Origin: Pseudorasbora parva
Lineage: Eukaryota; Chordata; Actinopteri; Cypriniformes; Gobionidae
Direction of reading: 5' to 3'
Assembly: GCF_024679245.1 (NCBI RefSeq)
Contig: NC_090176.1
Coordinates: forward strand, 17,508,293-17,572,292
Length of the DNA: 64,000 nucleotides
Made by a program: the position numbers and the translations under genes. The notes below the pieces were generated by a model, which saw only the letters and a program-made list of their open reading frames with translations, searched no databases and had not been told where the DNA came from. Shown here one piece after another: positions 21,941 through 34,289 of this stretch. Position 1 is the first letter of the stretch. Every line of letters begins with the position of its first letter.

Positions 21941-23640
21941 GGTACGTTCACACCGAACGCGAAGAGAGCGTCTGGAGCTAATTATTTCCTTGTTAAGTAA
22001 ATGGAAATGCGCGCTGACACGTGTCTGGAGGTCCTGCGGCACGCTGGAAGCATTTGGCGTGACGCAATGGACGCGATTCCGCCTCATTCGTGCGAATGAT
22101 GCGAATTTGCCGCAAATTGCGCGAGTTGTGTGTTTTCTGCATTCACACGTTTGAAGCGAATTTGTGTCTGACACCCGAGTTGAAAAATCTGAACTTTGGC
22201 ATCAATTCGCGCCACATTAACCAATCTGGAGCCTGCTTGCTGCTGTCACGTGGTAAAGTGTCATCATGAGAAATCCTGCATAATTTAAAAATACTATATT
22301 TTTGTCACTAAATGTAGTTTTAATGCTTTTCAGTTGATAATGTAGTTGTTTAAAGCTAACGTGTGGTTTATTTATAAAGAGAGCGCCTATTTTAAAATAA
22401 TTATCTTGCGCTTTTGGAGTTGTGAGCTCCAGGCGATCACCAGGCACTCAGCGCTCGTTAACCCAGACGAGCAGCCTTTCTTCGGCCAGTCCTTCTGCCG
22501 TTTGCCGCTGGTTCTGAGGTCTCTGTAGTGGTTAAACATGACATATAATTCGTCTTAAGCCCTATTCGGACTGGATTAGTTTAACATGGGGACGTGGGGG
22601 TAAATTAATTATTACCAGAGGTTCTCGGTGATTTTAGTCCCGTCCGAATGTGCCATCTCGGTAATCATTACGGACAATGTCAGTAAAGATTACCGAGACT
22701 TTTACCTTCTGTAAAAAGGTCCGGAAAAATTACCTCAGGTAATACTAATCCCGTTCGAATAGACCTGCTGTAAAAATGTATGGTAAAATATGGTAAAAGT
22801 TAAAAAATAGCACTTTTTGCGACCATGGAGGCGCTTGAAGCATTCGGTTGCGTTGTAGGTGGTGGGACAAATCTGTGGAAAATGTCCAGTATTTTCCGCA
22901 TATCATTTAAAGCAAAAAGAAGATCAAAAGCACTTATTAGAGGAACACATTTTAGCTGTAGGAAAGTGTCTATTACCAACATAATCCAATCATAATCGTT
23001 AGACTGGACCTAACTGTTTATTAAAACACATATATTGGAGACGGAGTTCAGACTGGCGCTCAGGTTGTGTTTGCTCACGTTATAACGGTAACGTCATACG
23101 CACATGACGTCAAGGAGGTGCGTAAAGCGAGTTACTCCTCCCACTTCTGCTAGTTTTACTGAGATGTCTTATCCCGTGCGAATTGGCCATTAATATTACA
23201 GACGTCCTGAGGTAAAATGACTTTACCCCCATGTCCCCATGTTAAACTAATCCAGTCCGAATAGGGCTTTATACATCTAATGGGCGATCTTTGGTCCCAT
23301 GAATCTATTGTTGCCTGCCAAATAATTTTGACTGAGGGCAAAGTGAAGTTTCATAACTTAATATTTTTAAGGATATTGAAATACATGCAGTGAAGATAAT
23401 CCAGGTAGTGCGTTGGCTGAACCAAATTTGTGTGGCTGTTAATGCTTAATATATTTTTTTGGAAAATGAAAAGAGGCAGAATGGTGTTTTAAGACATATT
23501 CCTCCTGGATCGCCTTTAACACGCGTCTATTTCGCGTCAAATGCTTGAATTACATTGAAAGGATTCAAAATGTTCACGCATCAAACTACACGCGGTAGAC
23601 CCGATTTTGGCGCTCAATTCGCATTTGGTGTGAACGTAGC
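21941..23640. mobile_element. TIR element with TACGTTCACACC ends
   Basis: The left end gGTACGTTCACACCGAACGC is mirrored at the right (complement gCTACGTTCACACCAAATGC). It contains a second complete element at 22558-23268. Net own length is about 1 kb. No ORF with a known domain was found, and the target duplication is unclear. Confidence 0.7.
22558..23268. mobile_element. Nested TIR element (AGCCCTATTCGGACTGG ends), TTA duplication
   Basis: Terminal repeats of about 45 bases (AGCCCTATTCGGACTGG, continuing through aacatggggac) are near perfect. Flanks are TTA at 22555-22557 and 23269-23271, consistent with a Harbinger-like 3-bp duplication. It is 711 bp, with no transposase. It lies inside the 21941-23640 element and so is younger than it. 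Confidence 0.8.
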
Positions 23641-23790
23641 ATGCATGACAAACACAAACAGATTATAAAGGGAAGAAATCAAGAGGAAACAGGTGGGAGA
23701 GATGCATACCAATAACAAGATAACAAGGGGGGAGGGATCTATAACAAAACCCACATGTGCACACAAAGCAGGACAGGCATGTGACACTTG

Positions 23791-24267
23791 ATAGGAATAT
23801 TATTTTTGTATTACTTGGCCTGTCTGATCAGTGGATATAAGCGGGAACCGTGCCCAGATCGAGAAAGGAGTATTATTTCACTATGAGATTCAACGGCCTG
23901 CTGACAGGCTTACGTTTTGGTAGCCCGTCTGGAAAACGCATAGCCCTGGGACTACTATTACATATAAAAAAGACGTTTTACTCACATTAGTGTTGCACCA
24001 TTCCTCTCGGAACCAATATAGAAGGCACAGCATTGTGTTTTAATCTCAGTATGTCTGCAAATCAAACTCGCCCTGAGACTTGTTTACAAACGATTCTGCA
24101 GTAAATTGACGCAAACACGTACGTCTTCTCCAATCTCCACATGAGCTGGAACTTCATTAAAAATAAATGAAGTATCACTCATTCCTAATATTAGGATCAG
24201 AAGGAATCTTATGCAGCGACTGTTCTTCCACAACCAGGAATAGCGCAATATCTTAATATCTTCTTGT
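23791..24267. other. Unassigned sequence between transposons
   Basis: I see no gene. Around 23820-23960 there is a GC-richer stretch with a TATA-like gtggatataagcggg that may be an LTR fragment, but there is no supporting terminus. Confidence 0.3.
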
Positions 24268-24766
24268 TTAAAGGGATCCCCTGGTGTTGAGACTTGTATG
24301 GCTTAATATAACATAAATTATGTCTCTTACTGAAATATGTAGTGGAAAACCCATGAGATCTTTCAGATTTGATTTGATTTGCATGTTATTTAAAAAATCG
24401 ATTTTATATTTGGACCATGGGCGGCGCCATCTTGTTTGCGTTCTAGGTTGATGACGTAGAGTGGTTGCACTCATAGATATCCATAATAAAGGCTAGATGT
24501 CTCGTGCGCGCTATTGGCCACTGGAGGTCGCCGTCCGCAACTTGCGGCCATCTTGTCACAGGCAGCTCGCTCACTCGTAACAGTGTGTTTTAATGGTGCA
24601 TGTACTTTTAAATAACCATAACTTGCTCAATTTTCAACCGATTTTCAAACTGTTTCGTTTGTTATAAATGACAGAGATGTACTTATGACACTACATACTT
24701 ATGAATAATTATAACCATGGACTTTAATATGAAAGTAACATTGAACAGAACAGATGGGCGCAATGA

Positions 24767-24768
<2 letters not shown>

Positions 24769-24857
<89 letters not shown>
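24769..24857. repeat. (AC)n microsatellite
   Basis: About 44 AC units inside the nested 10-bp-duplication element. Confidence 0.95.
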
Positions 24858-24858
<1 letters not shown>

Positions 24859-24981
24859 GGTATTTATGTTAAATCAATATATAGGCTACTAAAACTGTGT
24901 ACCGAATGGCAACATGAGAAATGATATATATATATTTATACACATATACAGCTCTGAATTTTTTCCCAGAGCTAGCTCTAA

Positions 24982-25093
<112 letters not shown>

Positions 25094-26889
25094 TTTTTTA
25101 ATAAGAATATAATAAAATAATTTGTATTTAAAATAAATAAATAAACAAACAAAAAAAACATGCAAACTAAGTTTATTTTAACTAGACAAAAGATTGGTTG
25201 TCATAAAATCGTTATTGGTGTCAATAAAACCTATATAATTGAACAGCTCGATTGTGGTCTCAGCCTTGATAACGTGTATGTAAGTTAGCCGTAATACACA
25301 AGCTGCACGATTAAGTCGTTTATCGAAATGAAAAGCTGCAATTTCAACGTGTTAAAGCATCCAGATTTGTAGCCATGTTAATAACGTTTGTAAGAAACCA
25401 AACCATTTGTAAATCCGTCAAGATTTCAGCGAGATAAGAGTATTTATGTTCGTACAGACCACTCATCTTACATCAGGTTCCACAGAGCCCAACAGAAAGC
25501 CTGCCTGTGACAAGATGGCCGCCGGTGATGCCGATGGTGACTCCGCCGTAAGATATCTAGTCCTTATTATGGATATCTATGGTTGCACTCCTCAATCAGC
25601 TGGCTCTACCCATAGCTATTTTTACCACAACGCAACTCGAAAATTGTTTCAGAGTTAAACAAAACCAATGAATTGCTTTGTAATTGTGCTTAAAACACAC
25701 TCAAACATACATGTGCACACAAACTCTCTCTCACAGACTCACACACACCCCAACAGATCGGCGCGAACACACACACACATACACGCACTGCGTGCGTGCA
25801 TACATAACCCTCATTCACTATTCCCTGTGTTGATATCATAGATAGACTGTTGATATGCAGTAGATTAACTGTAATGCCTAATGTATCCAGCAGAGAGAAA
25901 TATCTAGGTAGGACCATGGGAAAGGGGTAACGTGAGGAAGAGAGGCAGGATGTTTTGGTGATGATGCATGGGATTGGTTTGTGCATTAAAGTTTGAGCAC
26001 AAGCTCAGTGAATTAAACTTTCATTTTTAAGACACAAATAACATTCCCTACTTTTGTTCACTAATACAACTTGGAGTGAATGAAGACGAGTGCGTGAAGT
26101 CGGACAGCTGTTTGTAAATCGACTGTACACTCGTTATTGCGGTGCAAAGTGAGACTGAATGACTGCACTCAAACATGTCCACTATGGTTTCGGACACCAC
26201 TACAAATGGCCGTCCCTTCAAATAATGCCCTATTTCAGGGTATAGGGGTCGATTTCAGATTCAGCCCCTGTCGTGGAGACTGAGCAGCCCAACATCTCGA
26301 TTGAGACAGAGCAGTCTGTCAGGTGTGTGCGCGCGCCTGCCGATCTGTTTGTGACTTTGTGTAGGTGAGTTTGTGTGCGCATGTATGTTTGAGGGTGTTT
26401 TACGTACAATTACAAAGCAATTCATTGGTTTTGTTTAACTCTGAAACAATTTTCGAGTTGTGTTGATGTAAAAAATAGCTACGGGTAACGCCAGCTGATT
26501 GAGGAGTGCAACCATTCTACGTCATCAACCTAGAACACAAACAAGATGGCGCCGCCCATGGTCCAAATATAAAATCGATTTTTTAAATAACGTAGATCTT
26601 TCATGGGTTTTCTACAACATATTTCAGTAAGAGACATTGTTTATGTTATATTAAGCCATACAAGTCTCAACACCAGGGGATCCCTTTAAGAGGCCTGTTT
26701 GTTCCTGCTGGCTAGCGTGATCTGAACAGCTCCATGAGTCGGTGGGCAGGGCTACTGAATTAGACATGCTTATTATTCTGTAGAGGCGGTGTTTCACAAC
26801 AGATAACATCAAGATGCGTACATTGTTTTTTGGGCCAGCTGTCTATAAAAAACTTTGACTAACAATGAAGTTTTCAGCTCTGACACATA

Positions 26890-27405
26890 AGCCCCTTTCA
26901 CACCGCACGTCGGACCCGCAATATTCCCGGAACATTGCCGGGTCACCTTCTGTGTAAAAGCAACCACGTCCCGGAATTGATTACCGAATTGAACCCGGGT
27001 TGGGGACCTAGTAACATTGCGGGGTTCGATCCGGGACGAGCGCTGTGTGAACAAAAGCCAAAACTAATGCCGCAACGTGTACGTAGTTATCGTGGGACTC
27101 GTGGGACTTGTTCGTATACAAAAGAAACTCAAATTAAACAAGCAGAAATGTGCGCTAACTGGACACAAGTTGAGACCACGGAGCTCCTTACTATCCGCGC
27201 TGAAGCTGAGATGGCTCGCCATTATACGTCACATCCGGATGTCACGTGTCAACTTGATCCGGGACCGTTACGGGTTGTGTGTGAAAGCGCACATATTACG
27301 GTATTTCGCTGGCAGTGTGAATGGACCAAATCTAGCGCCCCGGGAACAAATGCCGGGTCGCATTATCCGTGTATTTGCCGAAATCGCAGTGTGAAAGGGT
27401 CTTTA
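26890..27405. mobile_element. TIR element with CCCTTTCACAC ends
   Basis: The left end gCCCCTTTCACACCGCACG mirrors the right end (complement aCCCTTTCACACTGCGATT). The interior is rich in CCGGG/CCCGG words and reads open on the plus strand for 162 codons (26935-27423) without any known domain. It is therefore treated as noncoding. It is about 515 bp. Confidence 0.65.
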
Positions 27406-27919
27406 CAGGATATTCTTCCATGACCTTTATATATTAAAAGCTCAAGGGAAAGTTAATTTCTCAATTCATCCCCCCTTTAACAAAAGAGACTATGTTTATA
27501 CAGCTGGCCACTTGTCGGAATAGTTTCCAGAAGGGCATATCTGATAATTGTAGCTGCAAATAGCCGCAAATGAAAAATCTTTATTATATTATGTGAATAT
27601 TTTATGTCAACGCACACATACGTGCACACATAAGTACACACAGTTCCACTAGACACCACTTTCTTTATGTGTAATTAAAAAAAAAAAATCAGTTAAACTA
27701 ACTGAAACTGAAAATTACTGATTTCGTTAAGTGTAAGTAATTTCACGAAGCTCTTTTTAGTCTGTTTAATCAACACTTTTCACCATTTTGAGCATGTCAC
27801 TAATGTGGCATTAGTGCCAGTTTTACACATCCACATATGAGATTAATTAAATTCATGAGCATTCATCAAAATTGAAAAATGATCACTACATCTTTATTGC
27901 TTGGTTTGCTCTCAGTTTA
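27406..27919. other. AT-rich spacer, no gene seen
   Basis: Short low-complexity tracts only (an A-run at 27671-27688). No element ends could be paired. Confidence 0.4.
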
Positions 27920-28611
27920 TTAAAGGGTTAGTTCTCCCAAAAATGAAATTTCTTTCATTAATGACTCACCCCAATATCGTTCCACACAACGTCCAGAAGG
28001 TAATGAAAACATCATCAAAGTAGTCCATATGTGACATCAGTTGGTTAGTTAGACTCTTTTGAAGCATTGACAATACATTTTGGTCCAAAAATAATGAAAA
28101 ATACGAATCATCTCTTCCGTGTTCCTCAAATAAAGAATCAAACGGTCATGATGATTCAAGATTCGGATCCGCGTGTCAAACTGTCAAACTGCTGAAATCA
28201 CGTGACATTGGCGATATGAATCACGAATCAATCTGCTGATTCATGACCGTTTGATTCTTTATTTGAGAGGTTTGAAAACAAACGCGGAAGAGAAGACAAT
28301 AATGAATAAATGCGTATTTTTTGTTCTTTTTGGACCAAAATGTATTTTCAACGCTTCAAAAGAGTCTAAATAACCAACTGATGTCACATATGGACTACTT
28401 TGATGATGTTTTTATTACCTTCTGGACATAGACAAGTGGGCATACACTTAAGTTACATTCAAAGGACAGCAAGGCCTCGGACTTAAATCTATAAATCTAA
28501 AATATCTTAAACTGTGTTCCGAGGATGAACAGAGGTCTTATGGGTGTGGAACGACATTGGGGTGAGTCATTAATGAAAGAAATTTCATTTTTGGGTGAAC
28601 TAACCCTTTAA
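27920..28611. mobile_element. TTAA-target TIR element (AGGGTTAGTTC ends)
   Basis: TTAA-AGGGTTAGTTCTCCCAAAAA at the left is mirrored by TTTTTGGGTGAACTAACCCT-TTAA at the right. Inner parts are also partly self-complementary (gaatcaaacggtcatga and tcatgaccgtttgattc), so it is a foldback. The right half recurs at 54176-54445. Confidence 0.8.
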
Positions 28612-29473
28612 GTAACATCGTTCAAAATGGCCATACACAATTGTTGCAACATTTGGAAGACCAATATTTGACTAATGCAGAACATAAAACGTATTACCGT
28701 ATACATCTTTTAATATATTCTGATAATGAAAGATTGAATATGGTCAGATTAACTCTTATTGTTGGATAAATATTAACATCTATGTAGCCATGTAGCCCAT
28801 TTTAACTTAAATTTTAGCGGCATCTAGTGGTGAATTGCAATCACCCACCGATCAAATATTGTGCTTTCACCGTAAGGGGGACCTGCGGTGTATGCAGATA
28901 GAAATGGCTCATTCTAAGGGGAATAAAAACATAACAGTACATTATGTAAGGTCTTTAAACTCCACTGAAAACAAAGTTATGTATATTATATTGCATTTCT
29001 GTCAATAGATCCTCATAAATAATACACACTGCACCTTTAAATAGAAAAATATTTTGACTAAAAACGAATTAGTATATAAGTAGTATATCATTACTAAATT
29101 TATAACATTAACTTGTTTTCTAAAGTGCACTAGTCATGTTTCTGTATAGGAAAAGTAAAGCAGGAAGCATGTTTGTGTGGCCGGAATAACTAACCACACA
29201 TGACTGCTCAGAATGTTTCTCATGACCAAGAACACTACACATTTGCAAAGAGAAAAAAAGAAAAAAAAAAAAACAACAGTTCACAGTCTGAGCCTCTTCA
29301 AACTTTCATCCAACCAAACTGCAACACCCTTTAAACTAAAATCAATGTTTCATTCATTCATTAATTCATATATAAGGTAAGTAGCTCTGTAAGAAACAAG
29401 TATGTACATTAGTACAGTCTGATGGGTTATTAAATGCAATAATGACTATCTGACTGTTCACTAATTTTACTAA
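28612..29473. other. Intergenic sequence with repeat scraps
   Basis: Around 28815-29045 the text (ggcatctagtggtg, then cactgcacctttaaa) resembles the edges of another small TIR repeat. No gene or clear element is supported. Confidence 0.3.
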
Positions 29474-29938
29474 TCCGATTCCAAAAATTTGGGACACTGT
29501 ACAAATTGCGAATAAAAACTGAATGGAATGATGTGGATGTTCCAAATGTAAATATTTTATTCAGAATACAGCATAGATGACATACCAAATGTTTAAACTG
29601 AGAAAATGTACAATTTTAAAGAAAGAATACGTTGATTTTAAATTTCATGACATCAACACATCTCAAAAAAGTTGGGAAAAGGCCATGTTTACCACTGTGT
29701 GGCATCCCCTCTTCTTTTTAGAACAGTCTGCAAACATCTGGGGACTGAGGAGACAAGTTTAGAAATACAGGTCCTTCTCAAAAAATAGCATATTGTGATA
29801 AAGTTTATTATTTTCCATAATGAAATGATACAAATTAAACTTTCATATATTTTAGATTCATTGCACACCAACTGAAATATTTCAGGTCTTTTATTGTTTT
29901 TATACTGATGATTTTGGCATACAGCTCATGAAAACCCC

Positions 29939-30457
29939 TAGCCTAGAAATCTAGACGCACCCTAGCTGCAGCTAATTTAATCTGCCCGCAAGTGTCGTCT
30001 AAGAACTCTCAATACCCTTCTGAGCTGTATTCCTCACAATCTGGACGGGCCAATCACATCGTGTATAGAGTCGGCAGGCTGGGCCATAATGACGACGGCC
30101 GAGTTGCGTTTGCGTGCTTCTGTTGTCTAGTAAACACAGAAACTGGCGAACGGTGGCGGTCTTTCGAATCAGCTTTGACTGCGATTCTGGAAGACTTGGA
30201 GTTAAGCTTTTCTCTGAGAAAAGAACAAAGAATGGCACTGAAGTCATTCTTAAAAAGGGAAGATGTGTTCTGAGTTTAGCCGACCGGATACGGTGAATGC
30301 TCTGTTTCACCTTCATTGCTCTGGTTGGTGTAGCGCTGTCCTATCGCGTGCAGAGGGAGTTTGAAAGACAACCGTTTATCCCGCCCCTTGGATTGAGCCC
30401 TGTCAATGGTGAGTTTCCAGACCAAACATCTTGATGTGGGTCTGGCTTGTCAGGCTA
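29939..30457 (+). mobile_element. 9-bp-duplication element with RecQ-like fragment, copy 1
   Basis: Ends are TAGCCTAGAAAT and TGTCAGGCTA, flanked by GAAAACCCC at 29930-29938 and 30458-30466. Tc1 family A copy 2 shows the corresponding empty site. The plus-strand frame 29992-30273 ends LEDLELSFSLRKEQR, MALKSFLKREDVF, then a stop. This aligns in order with the motif 0 region and lead-in to motif I of RecQ-type helicases. A degraded PTGYG follows downstream. Only this N-terminal part of a helicase is present. Two more copies are at 53569-54097 (reverse) and 60379-60900. Confidence 0.8.
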
Positions 30458-30856
30458 GAAAACCCCAAATTCCTCAAAAATTTTGCATATTTCATCCGAC
30501 CAATAAAAGAAAAGTGTTTTTAACACAAAAAAAGTAAACCTTCAAATAATTATGTTCAGTTATGCACACAATACTTGGTCGGGAATCCTATTGCAGAAAT
30601 GACTGCTTCAATGCGGCGTGGCATGGAGGCGATCAGCCTGTGGCACTGCTGAGGTGTTATGGAGGCCCAGGATGCTTCGATAGCGGCCTTAAGCTCATCC
30701 AGAGTGTTGGGTCTTGCGTCTCTCAACTTTCTCTTCACAATATCCCACAGATTCTCTATGGGGTTCAGGTCAGGAGAGTTGGCAGGCCAATTGAGCACAG
30801 TAATACCATGGTCAGTAAACCATTTACCAGTGGTTTTGGCACTGTGAGCAGGTACC

Positions 30857-31022
30857 TAGCTTTCCTATAGCTCAAACAGTAGAGCATTGCGCTAGCAATG
30901 CAAAGGTCATGGGTTCGATTCCCAGGGAGAGCAAGATGTAAAAATGTGTACTTTGAATGCAATGTAAGTCGCTTTGGATAAAAGCGTCTGCCAAATGCGT
31001 AAATGTAAATAAAAATGTAAAT
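30857..31022 (+). mobile_element. tRNA-derived SINE
   Basis: The head has an A box (tatagctcaaacagtag) and a B box GGTTCGATTCC at 30913-30923. The 3' end has gtcgctttggataaaagcgt, a tail common to teleost SINEs and their partner LINEs, then short (AAATGT) repeats. Target duplication GTACC flanks it (30852-30856, 31023-31027). It is inserted in the Tc1 family A transposase just after the FQHDL block. Confidence 0.85.
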
Positions 31023-32814
31023 GTACCAGGTCGTGCTGAAAAACGAAATCTTCATCTCCATAAAGCTTTTCAGCAGATGGAAGCATGAAGTGCTCCAAAT
31101 CTCCTGATAGATAGCTGCATTGACCCTGCCCTTGATAAAACACCGTGGACCAACACCAGCAGCTGACATGGCACCCCAGACCATCACTGACTGTGGGTAC
31201 TTGACACTGGACTTCAGGCATTTTGGCATTTCCTTCTCCCCAGTCTTCCTCCAGACTCTGGCACCTTGATTTCCGAATGACATGCAAAATTTGCTTTCAT
31301 CTGAAAAAAAGTACTTTAGACCACTGAGCAACAGTCCAGTGATGCTTCTCTGTAGCCCAAAAGTGGCTTGACCAGGGGAATGCGGCACCTGTAGCTCCAC
31401 AATCTTCCTCAGGGTCCGGTCACCTCTTCTCGTTGTGCAGTGTTTTTTGCCACACTTTTTCCTTTCCAGAGACTTCCCACTGAGGTGCCTTGAAACAGCA
31501 CTCTGGGAGCAGCCTATTCGTTCAGAAATTTCTTTCTGTGTCTTACCCTCTTACTTTCTGTGTCTGGACAGCAGTCAGGTCGGCAGTCTTACCCATGATT
31601 GCGGTTTTGAGTAATGAACCAGGCTGGGAGTTTTTAAAAGCCTCAGGAATCTTTTGCAGGTGTTTAGAGTTAATTAAACGCTTGCGGTGTGAAACAGCCG
31701 TAACTGTCTTAGGTCTTCTTTGTCGCATCTAGCTCTTTATAATGCGCCAAATGTTTTCTATGGGTGAAAGTTCTGGACTGTAGGCTGGCCATTTCAGTAA
31801 CCGGATCCTTCTTCTACGCAGCCATAATGTTGTAATTAATGCAGTTAATGTGATCTGGCGTTATTATTTTGGAAAATGCAAGGTCTTCTCTGAAAGACAC
31901 GATGTCTGGATGAGAGCATATGTTGTTCTAGAATTTGGATATACCTTTTAGCATTTATGGTGCCTTTCCAGATGTGTAAGCTGCCCATGCAACATGCACT
32001 CATGCAACCCCATACCATACCATCAGAGATGCAGGCTTCTGAACTGAGTGCTGATAACAACTTGGGTTGTCCTTATCCTCTTTAGTCCGGATGACATGGC
32101 ATTTCAGTTTTTGATATGGCTTATTTTTTAACCTATAGAGTTTTAGCTGGCAACAGCGAATGGCACGGTGGATTGTGTCATTACCGATGAGGATTTCTGG
32201 AAGTATTCCTGAGCCCATGCTGTGATTTCCATTACAGTAGCATTCCTGTATGTGATGCAGTGTCTAAGGGCCGAAGATCACTGGCATCCAGAATGGTTTT
32301 CTGGCCTTGACCCGTACGCACAGAGATTGTTCCAGATTCTCTGATGAAATTATGCACTGTAGATGAAGATAACTTGAAACTCTTTGCAGTTTTTCTCTAA
32401 GAAACTCCTTCCTGATATTGCTCCACTATTTTTCGCCGCAGCATTGGTTAATTGGTGATCCACTGCCCATCTTGACTTCTGAGAGAGACTGCCACACTGA
32501 GTGACTCCTTTTACACCCAATCATGTTGCCAATTGACCTAATAAGTAGCAAATTGGTCCTCCAGCTGTTCCTTATATGTCCATTTAATTTATCTGGCCTC
32601 TTATTGCTACCTGTTCCAACTTTTTTGGAACGTGTAGCTCTCATGAAATCCAAAATGAGCCAATGTTTGGCATGACATTTCTAAATTTCTCACTTTTTAT
32701 GTTATCTATATTCTATTGTGAATAAAACACAAGTTTTATGAGATTGTAAAATATTGCACTACTTTTTTATTCACAATTAGTACAGTGTCCCGACTTTTTT
32801 GGAATCGGGTTTGT

Positions 32815-33136
32815 GTGTATGTATATATGTGTGTGGGCATGTTTTTGTGACATATGAGGACACAAATTTGTATAATGACATGGGTATAGGTATTACAAGG
32901 AGAGGGTGAAATATGAGGACATTGGCCATGTCCCCACTTTTCAAACTGCTTATAAATCATATTGGATGAGGTTTTTTTTTTGAGAAAGTAAAAATGCAGA
33001 ATGTTTCCTGTGATGGGTAGGTTTAGGGGTAGGGGTAGTGTAAGGGGATAGAAAATACGGTTTGTACAGTATAAAAAACATTACGCCTATGGAATGTCCC
33101 TATATGTCACAAAAACAAATGTGTGTGTGTGTGTGT
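32815..33136. repeat. TG-flanked dispersed repeat, copy 1
   Basis: The core near 32974-33115 (agaaagtaaaaatgcagaat, then gtttcctgtgatgggtaggt) matches 49385-49510 closely. Both copies are bounded by TG-rich microsatellites and carry cattacgcctatgga before the 3' TG tract. There are no TIRs and no ORF. Confidence 0.7.
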
Positions 33137-33985
33137 CAAACACCCTTTTTTAAATAATGTCGTTATTCAGATGTTATCCAACTATCCAACAAACAGACCA
33201 GCATAACACAGTGAAAGATTACTATATATGTATTTTCAAGGACATTTTCATAATACTGAAAAAATCCATTTGGATAACCAATTTCCTTCTAGATAATGTT
33301 TAACTGATGACAGCTTTACATTTGAACTGCTGGTATTACTGAGGCTAAAAACTGAGCGAATCATAATTAACCACTAAATACAACTTCACTCATCAACCAC
33401 AAAGGGGAGGTGTTGCATCTCTGTGAGACTCACTTTTTCATATTCTCAGTCTCTGCTGAGTTTTGCAGACTACAATAAACATGACCGTCTGCATGAAGAT
33501 GTGAGATGATCAAAGTAAATGTTCTGTTGTTGATTAGTTTCATTTAAAAAATAAAATAAAAAAAGACTGTTCAACTTAAAACACTAAACAACTTTTATGC
33601 CACTACTAACACATTATTTCAGTTTCATATTTGTTTATTTTTTGTCACAGACATCTTTGACTTGCACACTGCAGGTTTATAAAAAAATATATATTAGGTG
33701 TATCTCTCTTTTAGCTTTAAAATGTACTTTCCCAATTCATCAAGTTTATGTTTGTATTTATTTACTCTTAGCTCGCTTTTTCTTCAAATTTGGACTGTAT
33801 TGCATGTTAAATTGCTTTCTTTGTATTTCATTAAATGGCTAATGTTATGATCTACCTCTCCCTTCTCCATCTTCCTTCACCTGTGACAATTGAAATTAGC
33901 TGGATAACATCACTGTTCTCTCCAGAGTGGCTGTACAGCCAAACCAAATCAGGTTGCATTATTTTCATGGATGCCATATTGAAAC
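33137..33985. other. AT-rich intergenic stretch, no gene seen
   Basis: No exon or repeat end could be defined. ORFs here are short and lack domains. Confidence 0.4.
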
Positions 33986-33987
33986 AT

Positions 33988-34032
33988 GGCATTGTAAAAA
34001 GTGCTATAGAAATAAAGGTGGCTTGACTTGAC
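33988..34032 (+). mobile_element. Possible LINE 3' tail
   Basis: The phrase gtgctatagaaataaaggtg followed by gcttgacttgact is typical of the 3' ends of teleost non-LTR retrotransposons, where a short tail repeats. Only the tail and perhaps 100 bases upstream are present. Confidence 0.4.
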
Positions 34033-34289
34033 TACATGACAGAATACTGGACCTAGAGAAGATAAATGCCTCCTCCTCCTCCTCTACAGGATGATCACAC
34101 CCTCGAGGACCACACCAGTGTGTGGACCTTGCCCACTAAACACTTCTAAGAAAGTGCACTCATAACCTTTTTTATGGTTTAAATGATACCATGAAACAAC
34201 TAGTCACCCTGTCCCCTTGTGGTCTTTAAGGGAAGTTAAAAGTCTTTATGGAACTGGTTCTCCCCAAGAGTGGATCCTCTTTCACCAAC

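Larger units (their letters stand above)
21801..23790. repeat. Dispersed repeat split by inserted elements
   Basis: The outer parts (21801-21940 and 23641-23790) read as one block, minus strand, with ggggaaccccggggaaacgg and aacaagataacaagg words. They are separated by the 21941-23640 element. This looks like retroelement untranslated sequence, but no coding part is present, so class is not assigned. Confidence 0.35.
29766..31676 (-). mobile_element. Tc1-like element, family A copy 1, nested, right end lost
   Basis: It starts with TACAGGTCCTTCTCAAAAAA, the terminus also seen at 38571. Transposase remnants run from the ATG at 31595 (MGKTADL) down to 30556. They include FSDESKFCMSF (first D), FQHDL (second D) and SPDLNPIENLWD (E). 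A roughly 115-bp deletion near 31394, a SINE at 30857-31022 and a 519-bp element at 29939-30457 disrupt it. Compared with copy 2, the last 240 bases including the right TIR are missing. It sits inside the family B element. Confidence 0.85.
29474..32809 (-). mobile_element. Tc1-like element, family B, interrupted by a nested element
   Basis: The left end CCGATTCCAAAAATTTGGGA mirrors the right end (complement CCCGATTCCAAAAAAGTCGG). Minus-strand Tc1 transposase pieces lie on both sides of an insertion. The N-terminal and middle parts are at about 32430-31690 (including WKGTINAKRYIQILEQHM and FQNNNARSH near 31850, and SPELSPIENIWR near 31770). The C-terminal end LVSSVPRRLQTVLKRRG is at 29765-29690. 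Stops and frameshifts are present. The FQNNNARSH block has N where family members carry the second catalytic D. Removing 29766-31676 restores a roughly 1.4-kb Tc1 layout. Confidence 0.85.

Noticed and set aside
26935..27423. 162-codon plus-strand ORF
   Set aside because: It spans exactly a TIR element rich in CCGGG words, lacks any domain, and overlaps a second long frame, so it is chance openness.
30857..30930. tRNA gene
   Set aside because: A and B boxes are present but the sequence continues into a SINE body with a target duplication, and the cloverleaf is degenerate. The same reasoning applies to 9876-9958.
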